From contig NZ_SNWD01000007.1 of NCBI RefSeq assembly GCF_004361835.1, positions 1 to 64,000 of the forward strand: DNA of 64,000 bases. The letters run 5' to 3'. This document shows positions 25,727 to 35,441 of this stretch, piece after piece (position 1 is the stretch's first letter; every line of letters starts with the position of its first letter). The notes under the pieces were generated by a model, which searched no databases, was not told the origin of the DNA, and worked only from the letters and a program-made list of their open reading frames with translations. The position numbers and the translations under genes are program-made. Source of the DNA: Stakelama pacifica (GTDB taxonomy: Bacteria > Pseudomonadota > Alphaproteobacteria > Sphingomonadales > Sphingomonadaceae).

Positions 25727-28552
25727 TTACATGCGGAACGAGATGTTCGCGACGAACGTACGGCCGTTCTTGTAGAAAGCCGACGGGCGATCGCGCGTGC
25801 CGCTATACTGCAGATAGGTTTCGTCGAGCAGGTTCTGCGCGTTCAGCGTCACGGTGACGTTCGGCGTGATCGAATATGCGATCTGCGCGTCGAGCTGGCT
25901 GTACGGCGCGACCATTTCCTGCGAGCCGAGACGGCCGATCGTGCGGAAATAGGCGGAACGATAATTATAGTTCACGCGCGCCTGGAACGGTCCGCTTTCG
26001 AAATACGGGATCACATTGACCGTATGCTTCGAAAGATAGGGCAGGTTGAGTACGGCGGAATCGGCAATCACCGTGCTGGTGCTGCTATCCTGATAAGAAT
26101 AGTTCGCCTGAATACCGAAACCGCCCCAGATTTCGGCCTGACCGTTGATCAGCACGCCGTTGACCTTGGCCTTGCCCGCATTGATCGGACGCGAGACGCT
26201 ATAGCCGCTGACGACCTGCCCCTGAAGCGAGTTGAACAGCGACACGCCTTCGACGCGGGTGTTCACGATGTAATTGTCGATCTCGCGCCGATAGAGTTCG
26301 AGCGAAATCAGCGCGCCCGGCTTCGGATAATATTCGGCCGTCAGCTCGTAATTCTTCGATTCGTACGGCTTCAGGTTCGGGTTGCCGCCGCCGGCATCGA
26401 ACGTGACGTCGTTCTGCGTGATCGACGCTGCCAGATCCTGATAGCGCGGCCGCGCTATCACCTTGGCGAAAGCACCGCGCAGGATGAGGTCGGGCGTGAC
26501 TTCATAGGCAATATTGAACGCCGGCAGGAACTTCAGATAGTCGGTCGACGTACGCGTCGGGACCGGGACCGGATTGGGATTCTCTGTCGTCGGCAGCGTC
26601 AGCGCATAGCGCGAAATGTCGCGGGTATAGACCAGACGCCCGCCCAGATTGCCGCGGAATCCGCTGCTGTCGAAATTCAGCTGAACATAGCTGGCAACCG
26701 TGCTTTCACGAACGCTGCTCGATGCGCCGACCTTGTTGATCAGCGGCGTGTTGATCGCATTGGCGAGAATGTCGATCACCGCCTGATCGGGCAGGTTCAG
26801 ATATTGGGTCGCATTGCCGCTGCCGCCGGTGCCGTCGAACACGCCCGACGGAGTCACCAGCGTGTCGACGCCCAGCTGATCGCCGGTCAGCGACTGCTGC
26901 AAATAGGTGTTCACGCCGCGCGCATCGATGCGGTTGACATGATCGGTCACCCGCGCGCCGATCAAAAGGTCAGTGAAGATTCCGCCGCCCTGCAGCGGCA
27001 GCGTCGCGTCGAAACCGCCAAACGCATCGCGGTCGGTGGTAACGCTATAGTCGAGACCGCCGATCTGCGCCGCATTCAGCTGCTGCCCGTTGATGATGAC
27101 GGGCTTGCCTTCGATCGTGGCGTCATTGTTGTTCGGGTTGGTGAAATAATTGGCGGGGTCGGTCGGATCGCCGACGAAATTGACCTCTGCCGAGGTCGGC
27201 GTGATGGCATAGCTGAACGGCAGTTTCGTCTGCACATTGAACAGATATTCGGGATTGCGCCCGCCGGTCGCCTTGCTCCAGCCGCCTGCGAACGAAATTT
27301 TCGCCCCGCCATCGCCTTCCCAATCGGCGAAGAAGTTCAGATTGTCGGTCTTCAGCGACGTGCGGCGCACCAGCGTATCGAGCTGCGCGCTCTGGCTGTT
27401 TGCTGCGCCAAAGCTCGCCTGTGTGACGACACCGTTCGACACCGTCGCCGATTGCAGGACATCGCCGGTCCATGCACCCGGGATGGTGTACATCGACTGG
27501 CTGTAATTGTTGTAATTGCCCTTGATGTGCAGGCCGGTCACGGTGAACGTCAGATCGTCGGTCGGACGATACTGGACGGTGCCCGCAATGCTCGCCCGCT
27601 CGCGCTTCTGCTGGAAATAGGCATAGTTGATGCCGAACGGCAGATAGGCGTCGGCCAGATCCTGACGCGAGCCGCCCGAAACGGTTGCGTTGGGATTTTT
27701 GAGGACCGGCTGGTTATCGGCGCCGCGGACAAGCACCGAATTTCCGTCCGCATCCTGCTGAGTCTGGAAAAAGCGGCCTGCGCCCTGTTCATAGCCGAAA
27801 AATTCGACGCCCGAACGGACAAGCTGCTGGCGGTCATAGGTGCCGGCGAGCAGGATGCCGAACGTCTCGTCCTTGTTCTTCCAGCTATACAGGCCCGATC
27901 CGCGGATATTCCCCTTGTCCGCGCGGTCATTGTACGAATAGCCGGCGGATGCGAAAATCGAATTGGCGTCGAGGTCGAGCGGGCGGCGTGTGCGCACGAT
28001 GACCGTGCCGCCAAGGCTGCCGTCCTCAAGCCGCGCTTCGGGCGATTTATACACTTCGAGCCGGTCGACCAGTTCGGGTGCGAGCAGCGAATAGTTGAAG
28101 GTCCGCGACGAGGGGTCATTGTCATTGCCGCCCCAGTCGGCGGTGGCGAGCGCATGGCCGTCGAGCAGCATCCGGTTCAGTGCGGGATCGGTGCCGAGAA
28201 TGGCGACCTTTTCACCCTCACCGAAACGGCGGTCGATCGACACGCCGGGGATGTGCGACAGCGATTCGGCCACGTTGCGGTCGGGAAACTTGCCGATATC
28301 TTCGGCTGAGATCGCATCGACCACAGCATTGGCGTTCCGCTTGATATCGATCGCGTTGCGAAGGCTCTGCGCATAGCTGGTGACGACGATGTCGTTCGCG
28401 GTATCCGCTTCGGTCGGGGCGGTGGTGGCCTGACTATCCGACCGGGTCTGCGCATTGGCGGGCGAGTCCGCCTGCACGGTTTGCGCCTGTGCGGCGCTGG
28501 CCAGACCGACGACCGAAGTCGTTACGAGTATCAGATTGCGCAAACCCTTCAT
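25727..28552 (-). CDS. TonB-dependent receptor, carbohydrate-uptake type
   Basis: A 941-residue outer-membrane receptor. A signal peptide (residues 1-23, ending SAAQA) is followed by the TonB-box-like DIVVTSYAQSLRNAI, the plug domain (IGKFPDRNVAESLSHIPGVSI; LNRMLLDGHAL; GGTVIVRTRRPLD), and a 22-strand-type barrel ending with the C-terminal aromatic VANISFRM. This TonB-box and plug pattern is common in Caulobacter/sphingomonad receptors for sugars and oligosaccharides. I chose the ATG at 28552, preceded by GAGGAGG; an upstream in-frame start at 28609 would bury the signal peptide. It stands alone between the MORN gene pair and a chemoreceptor. The ligand is unknown. Confidence 0.88.
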   Translation of the reverse strand: MKGLRNLILVTTSVVGLASAAQAQTVQADSPANAQTRSDSQATTAPTEADTANDIVVTSYAQSLRNAIDIKRNANAVVDAISAEDIGKFPDRNVAESLSHIPGVSIDRRFGEGEKVAILGTDPALNRMLLDGHALATADWGGNDNDPSSRTFNYSLLAPELVDRLEVYKSPEARLEDGSLGGTVIVRTRRPLDLDANSIFASAGYSYNDRADKGNIRGSGLYSWKNKDETFGILLAGTYDRQQLVRSGVEFFGYEQGAGRFFQTQQDADGNSVLVRGADNQPVLKNPNATVSGGSRQDLADAYLPFGINYAYFQQKRERASIAGTVQYRPTDDLTFTVTGLHIKGNYNNYSQSMYTIPGAWTGDVLQSATVSNGVVTQASFGAANSQSAQLDTLVRRTSLKTDNLNFFADWEGDGGAKISFAGGWSKATGGRNPEYLFNVQTKLPFSYAITPTSAEVNFVGDPTDPANYFTNPNNNDATIEGKPVIINGQQLNAAQIGGLDYSVTTDRDAFGGFDATLPLQGGGIFTDLLIGARVTDHVNRIDARGVNTYLQQSLTGDQLGVDTLVTPSGVFDGTGGSGNATQYLNLPDQAVIDILANAINTPLINKVGASSSVRESTVASYVQLNFDSSGFRGNLGGRLVYTRDISRYALTLPTTENPNPVPVPTRTSTDYLKFLPAFNIAYEVTPDLILRGAFAKVIARPRYQDLAASITQNDVTFDAGGGNPNLKPYESKNYELTAEYYPKPGALISLELYRREIDNYIVNTRVEGVSLFNSLQGQVVSGYSVSRPINAGKAKVNGVLINGQAEIWGGFGIQANYSYQDSSTSTVIADSAVLNLPYLSKHTVNVIPYFESGPFQARVNYNYRSAYFRTIGRLGSQEMVAPYSQLDAQIAYSITPNVTVTLNAQNLLDETYLQYSGTRDRPSAFYKNGRTFVANISFRM

Positions 28553-28896
28553 AAATACCTCCTCAAGTCCCTCGACGCCCGAACGACGCCCCTCATGGCT
28601 GCGGGTCATGCCGCTTCGTGCGGCTTGTTATGGGCGAGCCCGTCACATTGGTATGCCTATTCGTCGGCAAAATAAAACCACAATATACCCAATTGGCTAC
28701 AATATTATGTCCCGGATTCGGAAATTACCCCGCAACTGTGGTGATTGCGCAACAAGTCCACGCGCTGGGCGTGATACCAATTCTCCAATTATCGCGATTG
28801 GTTAGCAATTAGTGTGGGCCGGTCGGGCCCGGGCCATGCCGGGGAAAGGGCGCCGCCCTGCGCCGATCCGGGCTATCGGGCCGACTACAGGAAGGT
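28553..28896 (-). promoter_or_regulatory. Upstream region of the TonB-dependent receptor
   Basis: No gene is supported in this stretch of about 340 bp, which is A/T-richer than its surroundings near 28660-28810. It must hold the receptor promoter. CCAATTATCGCGATTGG (28785-28801) is an imperfect palindrome with a central ATCGCGAT. ATTGGTAT (28647) and ATACCAAT (28774) are inverted half-sites 120 bp apart. None matches the two LacI operators of this window. Confidence 0.4.
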
Positions 28897-28897
28897 G

Positions 28898-28934
28898 AAA
28901 AAAAGGGGCCGCCCGAACCATGCCGGACGGCCCT
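28898..28934 (-). terminator. Intrinsic terminator after chemoreceptor gene
   Basis: On the minus strand GGGCCGTCCG and CGGGCGGCCC pair over 9 of 10 bp, followed by CC and a run of seven Ts. It begins 28 bp after the stop of the chemoreceptor at 28962-30764. It is one of only two hairpins in the window with a good T-tract. Confidence 0.8.
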
Positions 28935-28961
28935 TTGCAAAGGATAGGAATGTTACGGCGA

Positions 28962-30764
28962 TCAGTGAAGCATTGCCGCCGATCGCTGATGGCTGGCGGC
29001 AGTGCGTATCATCGCGTGATAATCGCTGTTGCCGATCTTGAACTTCGTCGCCTGATCGGCGAGCGAATTGACATCGCCGTTCAGGTTGCGCGCCGCGGCC
29101 GATGTTTCCTCGACCATCGCGGCATTTTGCTGGGTGGACTGGTCCATCGTCCCGATCGCGACGCTGATCTGCGAAATAGCTGCTGCCTGTGCCTGATTGT
29201 CAGCAGCCATCTGACCCAGAAGCTGATGGACTTCACCGACGTCGGTGGCGATGCCGCCCAGTGCCTGATCGACCTTGTGTACCATCTCCACGGCGGAGCG
29301 GATATCGCCCTGCGTCGCCGTCAGCTGGGTACGCGCCCGGTTCGATTCCTCTTCCGACCGCATGGCAAGCGCGGAGACGAGATCGGCAACCACTGCGAAG
29401 CCGCGGCCCGCTTCGCCCGCACGGCCCGCTTCGACCGCGGCGTTCATGGCAAGGACGCGAGTCTGGAACGCGATCTTGTCCAGCCCCTCAATCACGCTGT
29501 CGATACCCTTGGCACCTTCCGATACCCGGTCCATCGCAGCCACGGTTTCATCGGCGATGGCCCGGCCGTTCGAAACGGTCGCCAGCGCGCCGTCGGCACG
29601 TTCCACCGTACGGTTCGACGCGGTGACGCTGGTCTTCAGACGATCGTTCATCTGCGCGATCGCCGCCGATGTCTCTTCGAGGCTCGCCGCATTGCTTTCG
29701 GTGCGGCGGGCAAGGTCTTCGGACGCGGCCGCGATGTCATTCGATCCGGTACGGATATTGTTCGCGCTTTCGGTCACCGTGCCGATCAGGCTGCGCAGCG
29801 CGCCGGTCGCGGCGTTGAAATTGACCTTCACCGATTCATATTCGGGGGCCAGCGGGACATCGATCGATGCGGTCAGATCGCCATCGGCAAGCCGGACCAG
29901 ATTGGTTTCCAGCGCTTCGACGACCTTGCGCTGTTCGGCATCGGCGATCGCCTTGGCAGCCTGCGATCTTTCCTGAGCCACGGCGTTTTCGCGGAATACC
30001 AGCACCGCCTTTGCCATATTGCCCAGTTCGTCGGCGCGATCGGTGCCGGGAACATCGACCCTGTTGTTGCCGCTCGCCAGTGCGCCCATGGTTTCCTGAA
30101 GGCGCTGAACCGGCGTGGTGATGCCGAAGCGCGATACCATATAGCCGACGCCGATGCCGAACAGCGCGGCGATCGCGCTGATCACCATCATCCGGAAGGA
30201 AGTGGAGGCGGCGTCATCGCTTAACCGGGTCGAGGTTTCTGTCGCTTTTTCGATCCGCCCGTTGTTGAAATTGGCAAGGTTTGCCGACAGCGCTACAACC
30301 CGGGGGTCCGCCTGTCCCAGAAAGGCGGTCGCGCGGGGCGAATCGTTACGCAGGCTGAAGGGCACCGACTGTTTCACGCTCGCATAAATGGCGTCAATCT
30401 CGGTGCTGATCTCGCGGACCTTGTCAGACGCCGAAGGGTCAAGTGTTTCGATCTCGGTAAGAAGCGCCTTTACGTCGGTATAGTCCTTTTCGACCTCTTC
30501 GACGGCTGTGCGCGCTTCCTTCGAATTGCCGTCATAGACCAGCGCACGGTATCCCGCATATACCATTGCGAGCGCGAGGCGATTTACCCGGGCGAGTTTG
30601 GTATTGGCGGGCAGGACGTGATCGGTAAGTACCGAATAATCTTCGTTAGATTGGTTCATGGCGCGCGATCCCATGATCGCGATGCCGAACGTGACCGCGC
30701 TCAGCAATATGAGCAGCGCCAATATCTTAGTCGATATCTTAAAACGTCCTAATTGCTCTTCCAT
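28962..30764 (-). CDS. Methyl-accepting chemotaxis protein with helical periplasmic sensor
   Basis: A 600-residue chemoreceptor. TM1 (about 13-32) and TM2 (about 190-210) flank a helical four-helix-bundle-like periplasmic domain, unlike the Cache sensor of the receptor at 12099. A HAMP domain and a cytoplasmic signalling helix follow. The tip IAFQTRVLAMNAAVEAGRAG and the variant DLVSALAMRSEEE are shared with the other receptor almost residue for residue, while the sensors differ, so the two arose by sensor exchange or divergent duplication. I take the ATG at 30764 (AGAGGAC upstream). It diverges from the Oar-like receptor across a gap with a LacI-type operator. Sugar sensing is plausible but unproven. 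Confidence 0.88.
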   Translation of the reverse strand: MEEQLGRFKISTKILALLILLSAVTFGIAIMGSRAMNQSNEDYSVLTDHVLPANTKLARVNRLALAMVYAGYRALVYDGNSKEARTAVEEVEKDYTDVKALLTEIETLDPSASDKVREISTEIDAIYASVKQSVPFSLRNDSPRATAFLGQADPRVVALSANLANFNNGRIEKATETSTRLSDDAASTSFRMMVISAIAALFGIGVGYMVSRFGITTPVQRLQETMGALASGNNRVDVPGTDRADELGNMAKAVLVFRENAVAQERSQAAKAIADAEQRKVVEALETNLVRLADGDLTASIDVPLAPEYESVKVNFNAATGALRSLIGTVTESANNIRTGSNDIAAASEDLARRTESNAASLEETSAAIAQMNDRLKTSVTASNRTVERADGALATVSNGRAIADETVAAMDRVSEGAKGIDSVIEGLDKIAFQTRVLAMNAAVEAGRAGEAGRGFAVVADLVSALAMRSEEESNRARTQLTATQGDIRSAVEMVHKVDQALGGIATDVGEVHQLLGQMAADNQAQAAAISQISVAIGTMDQSTQQNAAMVEETSAAARNLNGDVNSLADQATKFKIGNSDYHAMIRTAASHQRSAAMLH

Positions 30765-31238
30765 GTCCTCTGTTTCCTTTGCCGCTTTTTTTGTTTGTAG
30801 AGCGGTCTGGTCGCGGTCGGATGAAATCAAAAAGATTCATATTTCTACAGATACAGCGGGACGAAGGCATCCGGACAGGAAATCAGATTTTTTCTTTTTG
30901 CTGTAAATAGTTCCTCCGCTGATCGCGGAGGAGGCACTTTCTGTCCGACCGGCGCGCAAGCAAATATCTTGCGCGCCGCAAAACGATGCTGTAACCGGTT
31001 ACATGGCCGGTGGGAGCATATCTGATCCGGTCAGAGCAAGATCGCGAACGCACGCGGCGGCGGAAGAGAAGAGGGCGAAACTCCAACAGCAATGGTTTGT
31101 GTCCGATGGCCTGCAGGTCCGACGGGCGCGCGAAACAAGACACGGGTCCATCAGGCATCCCATGCGGTCCGACGCTGAGGCGCGGCGACATATTTGGCGA
31201 TGATGGGCATGCGAACGTTCAGGAAGGAACAGGGTAGG
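30765..31238. promoter_or_regulatory. Divergent control region with stacked dyads
   Basis: No gene is supported in these 474 bp between the chemoreceptor and the Oar-like receptor. Three dyads are stacked in under 100 bp. TCCTCCGC/GCGGAGGA lies at 30912-30932 with a 5-nt loop. GGCGCGCAAG/CTTGCGCGCC lies at 30951-30977 with a 7-nt loop. The LacI-type palindrome lies at 30990-31003. The remainder should hold the promoters of both genes. Confidence 0.5.
30990..31003. promoter_or_regulatory. LacI-type operator, upstream of Oar-like receptor
   Basis: TGTAACCGGTTACA is a perfect 14-bp palindrome with a central CG. The same 14 bp recur at 35442-35455 between the second lacI gene and the GH3 gene. 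Here it lies 235 bp upstream of the receptor start and 225 bp upstream of the divergent chemoreceptor start. Confidence 0.8.
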
Positions 31239-34200
31239 ATGAAGCGGAAACTTGCAACAGAAGGACGCGCGCGGCTGACGCGGCTGGCGGCGCTGCTGCT
31301 CGGCACGGCGGCGGCGGTGGTCCCGGCGGTCCCCGCATGGGCGCAGCAGAGCCAGGCATCGCTGCGCGGCGTGATTACGACCGAAGCCGGCAATCCGGCT
31401 ACGCAGGTCACCATCGTAGAGGTCAATACCGGCTTCCGCCGCACCGTACAGGTCGGCGCGGACAACAGCTATAATTTCGCTTCGATAAGTCCCGGCACCT
31501 ACCGGATGGAAATCCAGCAGCAGCAGGGAAGCCGCAATACCGACAATTTCCAGCTGCTCGTCGGCCAGAATGCGCAGCTCAATCTCGACCTCACCAAATC
31601 GAACGCTGCGGCCGCAGAACCGACGGGTGACGTGGATGACGCAGCTGTCGCCGATGCGGGCGCTGCCGACGATATCGTCGTGACGGGCAGCAGCATCCGG
31701 ACGCTGGAAGGCGGCGAAGTCGGCGTCAACATCACCGAACGGCTGATCGATCAGCTTCCGCAGGTGAACCGCAACTTCCTTGCCTTTGCCGATCTGGCAC
31801 CGGGTGTGCAGTTCAACACGGGTGCGAACGGCAATTCGAGCATTCGCGGCGGCGCGCAGGCCAGCAATTCGGTCAATGTCTTTATCGATGGCGTCAGCCA
31901 GAAGGATTATGTCCTTAAAAACGGCATTACCGGTCAGGATTCGACGCAGGGCAATCCCTTCCCGCAGCTCGCCATCGGCGAATATCGCGTTATCAGCTCC
32001 AACTATAAGGCGGAGTTCGATCAGGTAAGCTCAGTCGCGATCACGGCGGTGACCAAGTCGGGCACCAATGAGTTTCATGGTGAAGGCTTTGTCGATTTCA
32101 CCAATCAGGATATGCGCGCCAAGCGGCCGATCGAAATCCAGAACCAGACTGACAAGGTCGACACGCGCGACATGCAGTTCGGCGGCGCGCTGGGCGGTCC
32201 GATCATCAAGGATGTCGCGCATTTCTTCGTGACCTATGAAGGAAAGCGTCAGCAGGTCCCGGTCGATATTCAGCCGGGCAACGGCGTGGCTGTCAGCACG
32301 ATCCCGAGCGAATATCAGGATATTTTCGGCGCCTATAACCGCAAGTTCAACGAAGATCTGTATTTCGGCAAGATCGATGTTGCGCCGACCACGGCCGATC
32401 TGCTCGAATTCTCGGTGAAATATCGTAAGGAAACCGGGCAGAGCATCGATAGCGGTTCGAACGCCTATGAATCGCGCACCGATACCGACACAACGGAACT
32501 GCGCGCGCTTGGCCGCTGGCAGCATACCGCGGATAATTGGGTCAACGAGCTTCGCGTTTCCTATCAGGACGTGAAATGGGCACCGACGCCGACATCGTTC
32601 GGCATCGCGCAGAGCTTCAAGCAGATCAATCAGAACGGCAATAATTTCAATCGCGCGGACCTGTTCAAGATCGGGCCGAGCCAGGGCTATCAGAACAAGG
32701 GTCAGAAGGGCTGGACCGTTCAGGAGGATTTCACCTGGACCGGGTTCGACAACCATACGATCAAGGTCGGCGCGGTCGGTCGCTGGATCGAGCTGAAATC
32801 GCTCCAGCTCAATTATTTCAACCCGGTCTATCTGTATAATGCGGTGGTGCCCGGTTCGACCGGTTTCAACGATACCACGCCCTATGAACTGCAGTTCGGA
32901 GCCTCGCCTCCGGGGGTCGATCCGCGCATCAATTCGGACACCTTCCAGTTCGGCGCGTATATTCAGGACGATTGGGACGTTACCGATCGGCTGACTCTGA
33001 ACCTCGGCATCCGCTGGGATTATGAGAAGAATCCGGCCTATCTCGATTTCGTGACGCCAGACGATGCGCTTCGGGCGATTTCGCCCGAAAATTATCCGGC
33101 GATCACCAATGCCGATTACAACATCAACGATTATATCTCGAACGGCAGCAATCGTAAAACGTTCACCGGTGCGTTCCAGCCGCGCGTCGGCTTCAGCTAT
33201 CAGATCGACGAAGCGGGCCGCTTCACGGTGTTCGGCGGCTATGGCCGGTCCTATGACCGGACGCAGTTCGACTTCCTGCAGCAGGAGCGCAGCGGGGGTG
33301 CCTATCCGCGGCGTATCTTCCAGTTCTTCAACAATGATCCGCTGAGCACCTGTACGCCGGCGAGTGCGAGTGCAACCTGTCTGGCATGGAACCCGGTCTA
33401 TCTGACTCAGGAAGGCCGCGATCAGCTTCTGTCGACGGTGACCGCCGGTGCGCGCGAAATCCGCTATATGGATAACAAGCTGAAGACGCCCTATTCGGAC
33501 CAGTACAGCCTTGGCCTGCGTTCGCGGTTCAACGCAGTCCAGCTTGAAGTTGGCTATCTGCGCGTGGTCAGCAAGGACGGCTTTACGTTCGAACTGGGCA
33601 ACCGTGCGCCGGACGGCAGCTTCTATACGCCGGATCCCAATACCGGCGTGATTACCTCGCCCTTCCGCTTCACCCCGCCGGGGTTTTCGAACATTCTGCT
33701 TGGTGTCAACGGTTTGGAGACCCGGCAGGATTCGGCGTATCTGAAGTTCACCAAGAGCTATTCGGCAAGCTCACCGTGGAGCCTCGATGCGACCTATACC
33801 TATACGGAGGCCGAGGATAACGGGCTCAGCACCTATTCGCTCGATATGCCGCATATCGAGGACTATCCCTTCACCCGGACGACCGGCGTTCCGCGCCATC
33901 GCTTCGTGGCGGCGGGCAGTGTCGATGTGCCGTGGGGCCTCAGCCTGTCGGGTCGTCTGACGCTGCAATCGCCGACCTATCTGCGTGCCCTTCTCGATAG
34001 CCGCGATCCGTTGTCGCGGACCTTTGTCTCAAAGCTTGCGGAATCGAACGGCGATCGCTGGGGCAAGCGGCAGATCGACGTGGCGCTGACCAAATATGTG
34101 CCGATCGGCCTGATCAATGACGAGACCAAGCTGCGGTTCCGCGTGGACATCATCAACCTGTTCAATGACCGCAACTATGTCGATTTCAACAATGATCCGA

Positions 34201-34313
34201 CCGACAATAGCCGCACCACCGCTTCGCCGACCGTTTATGGCGAGCGGACCGGGTACAGCGTCGGCGGGAATCCGCCGCGTACGATCAAGCTGACCGCCGG
34301 GTTCAGCTTCTGA
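31239..34313 (+). CDS. TonB-dependent receptor, Oar-like with carboxypeptidase-regulatory-like N-domain
   Basis: A 1024-residue outer-membrane receptor. A signal peptide (about 1-35, ending AWAQQ) precedes a carboxypeptidase-regulatory-like beta domain (LRGVITTEAGNPATQVTIVE to about residue 120). After it come a DIVVTGSSI TonB box, the plug (SIRGGAQASNSVNVFIDG; VTKSGTNEFHGEGFV) and a long barrel ending LTAGFSF. Oar-like receptors are used for large oligosaccharides or proteins. I chose the ATG at 31239, which starts the signal peptide, over the in-frame start at 31194. The LacI operator upstream, shared with the GH3 operon, points to a glycan ligand. Confidence 0.9.
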   Translation: MKRKLATEGRARLTRLAALLLGTAAAVVPAVPAWAQQSQASLRGVITTEAGNPATQVTIVEVNTGFRRTVQVGADNSYNFASISPGTYRMEIQQQQGSRNTDNFQLLVGQNAQLNLDLTKSNAAAAEPTGDVDDAAVADAGAADDIVVTGSSIRTLEGGEVGVNITERLIDQLPQVNRNFLAFADLAPGVQFNTGANGNSSIRGGAQASNSVNVFIDGVSQKDYVLKNGITGQDSTQGNPFPQLAIGEYRVISSNYKAEFDQVSSVAITAVTKSGTNEFHGEGFVDFTNQDMRAKRPIEIQNQTDKVDTRDMQFGGALGGPIIKDVAHFFVTYEGKRQQVPVDIQPGNGVAVSTIPSEYQDIFGAYNRKFNEDLYFGKIDVAPTTADLLEFSVKYRKETGQSIDSGSNAYESRTDTDTTELRALGRWQHTADNWVNELRVSYQDVKWAPTPTSFGIAQSFKQINQNGNNFNRADLFKIGPSQGYQNKGQKGWTVQEDFTWTGFDNHTIKVGAVGRWIELKSLQLNYFNPVYLYNAVVPGSTGFNDTTPYELQFGASPPGVDPRINSDTFQFGAYIQDDWDVTDRLTLNLGIRWDYEKNPAYLDFVTPDDALRAISPENYPAITNADYNINDYISNGSNRKTFTGAFQPRVGFSYQIDEAGRFTVFGGYGRSYDRTQFDFLQQERSGGAYPRRIFQFFNNDPLSTCTPASASATCLAWNPVYLTQEGRDQLLSTVTAGAREIRYMDNKLKTPYSDQYSLGLRSRFNAVQLEVGYLRVVSKDGFTFELGNRAPDGSFYTPDPNTGVITSPFRFTPPGFSNILLGVNGLETRQDSAYLKFTKSYSASSPWSLDATYTYTEAEDNGLSTYSLDMPHIEDYPFTRTTGVPRHRFVAAGSVDVPWGLSLSGRLTLQSPTYLRALLDSRDPLSRTFVSKLAESNGDRWGKRQIDVALTKYVPIGLINDETKLRFRVDIINLFNDRNYVDFNNDPTDNSRTTASPTVYGERTGYSVGGNPPRTIKLTAGFSF

Positions 34314-34325
34314 TTTCCCCCCTTG

Positions 34326-34362
34326 GCGGGGACGCGTGCCATCGCGTCCCCGCTGTTTTTTT
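34326..34362 (+). terminator. Intrinsic terminator after Oar-like receptor
   Basis: GCGGGGACGCG and CGCGTCCCCGC pair perfectly over 11 bp around the loop TGCCAT, followed by TG and seven Ts. It begins 12 bp after the receptor stop. This is the clearest intrinsic terminator in the window. Confidence 0.92.
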
Positions 34363-34392
34363 CAACGTTTCGGGGTTCTCTCGATTCGGCGA

Positions 34393-35397
34393 TCAGGCAT
34401 GCGCGGCGCCGGTCGTTTGCCGAACCACCAGCGCGGGCAGCCGGAGATAGGGCGCATCGGGTTCTCGGCTTTCCATCAGCCGGACCAGCCGGTTGATAAC
34501 GTCGAGCCCCAGATCGACCATCTCGATCCGCATCGTGGTGAGCGCAGGCGTCACCAGCCGGGCGAGCGGCGTGTCGTCGAACCCGCCGACCGCGATATCT
34601 TCGGGCACGTTCAGCCCCGCATCGCGCAGGGTTGGAACGACACCGATCGCCATCAGATCGTTTGCGGCAAAAACCCCGTCCGCGCCCTGTCGGTCCGCGA
34701 TCAGCGTGCGTGCCGCCGCGATTCCGCCCTCTTCGGTAAAATCGCCTTCCAGCACGCGCGCGGTCAGGCCCGCCGCTGCGATCGCGTCGCGATAGCCGCG
34801 TTCGCGAAGATCGGATTCGATATTGCCGCGCGGTCCGCGCAGATGAACGATATGCCGCTTGCCGATATCGATCAGATGTTCGGTCATCGCGCGCGCTGCC
34901 GCGACATTGTCGACCCGGACGATCTGCGCCGCGGGCGGAACCTCTCCGACCGGATTGACCACCACGGCGGGTACATTGGGCGGCAGCATGGCCGCGAGGA
35001 GGTTCGGCGGCAGATGCGGCGCCATGACGACCAGCCCGTCGACCCTGCCGTTCATCGCACCGATCGCGGCGGCGGACAGTTCGGAATCGACATGCATGTT
35101 CGACAGAAGCAGCTGAAATCCATGCGCCGAGGCGCCCCGGTCCAGCCCGCGGAGCACCTCAGAGAAAAACTCGCCGTGCAGATCGGGCAGCACCACCCCG
35201 ATCGCGCCCGACCGGGCGAGGCTGAGATTGCGCGCGCCGACATGCGGCACATAGCCGAGTTGCGCCGCCGCAGCACGCACCCGCTCGCGGGTCGCCTCGG
35301 TGACATTGCTCTGCCCGTTCAGCGCGCGCGAGACCGACGCTACCGAAACTCCGGCTTCGCGTGCCACATCGCGGATGGTGGCCGATCGCTTGTTCAT
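34393..35397 (-). CDS. LacI-family transcriptional regulator of the receptor/GH3 regulon
   Basis: A 334-residue LacI-type repressor with helix-turn-helix ATIRDVAREAGVSVASVSRAL, a hinge helix near 50-60 and a sugar-binding-protein-like effector domain. I choose the ATG at 35397, preceded by GAGGACGAAC, over an in-frame ATG five codons upstream. It diverges from the GH3 operon, with the operator TGTAACCGGTTACA in the gap. The identical palindrome is upstream of the Oar-like receptor gene (31239), which ends just past the regulator's stop. The LacI family and this palindrome's central CG fit each other, so all three units are probably one regulon. Confidence 0.9.
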   Translation of the reverse strand: MNKRSATIRDVAREAGVSVASVSRALNGQSNVTEATRERVRAAAAQLGYVPHVGARNLSLARSGAIGVVLPDLHGEFFSEVLRGLDRGASAHGFQLLLSNMHVDSELSAAAIGAMNGRVDGLVVMAPHLPPNLLAAMLPPNVPAVVVNPVGEVPPAAQIVRVDNVAAARAMTEHLIDIGKRHIVHLRGPRGNIESDLRERGYRDAIAAAGLTARVLEGDFTEEGGIAAARTLIADRQGADGVFAANDLMAIGVVPTLRDAGLNVPEDIAVGGFDDTPLARLVTPALTTMRIEMVDLGLDVINRLVRLMESREPDAPYLRLPALVVRQTTGAAHA

Positions 35398-35441
35398 GTT
35401 CGTCCTCGTCACATGGTCCGAACATGGCTCGCTTTCCCAAT

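Noticed and set aside
25583..28309. A 908-codon open frame on the plus strand opposite the TonB-dependent receptor
   Set aside because: It is the antisense shadow of a GC-rich gene with strong codon bias. Its sequence has no domain, and the minus strand encodes a complete receptor with signal peptide, plug and barrel.
28647..28781. ATTGGTAT and ATACCAAT half-sites upstream of the first TonB-dependent receptor
   Set aside because: The halves are 120 bp apart and do not form a compact operator, so a shared regulator cannot be argued.
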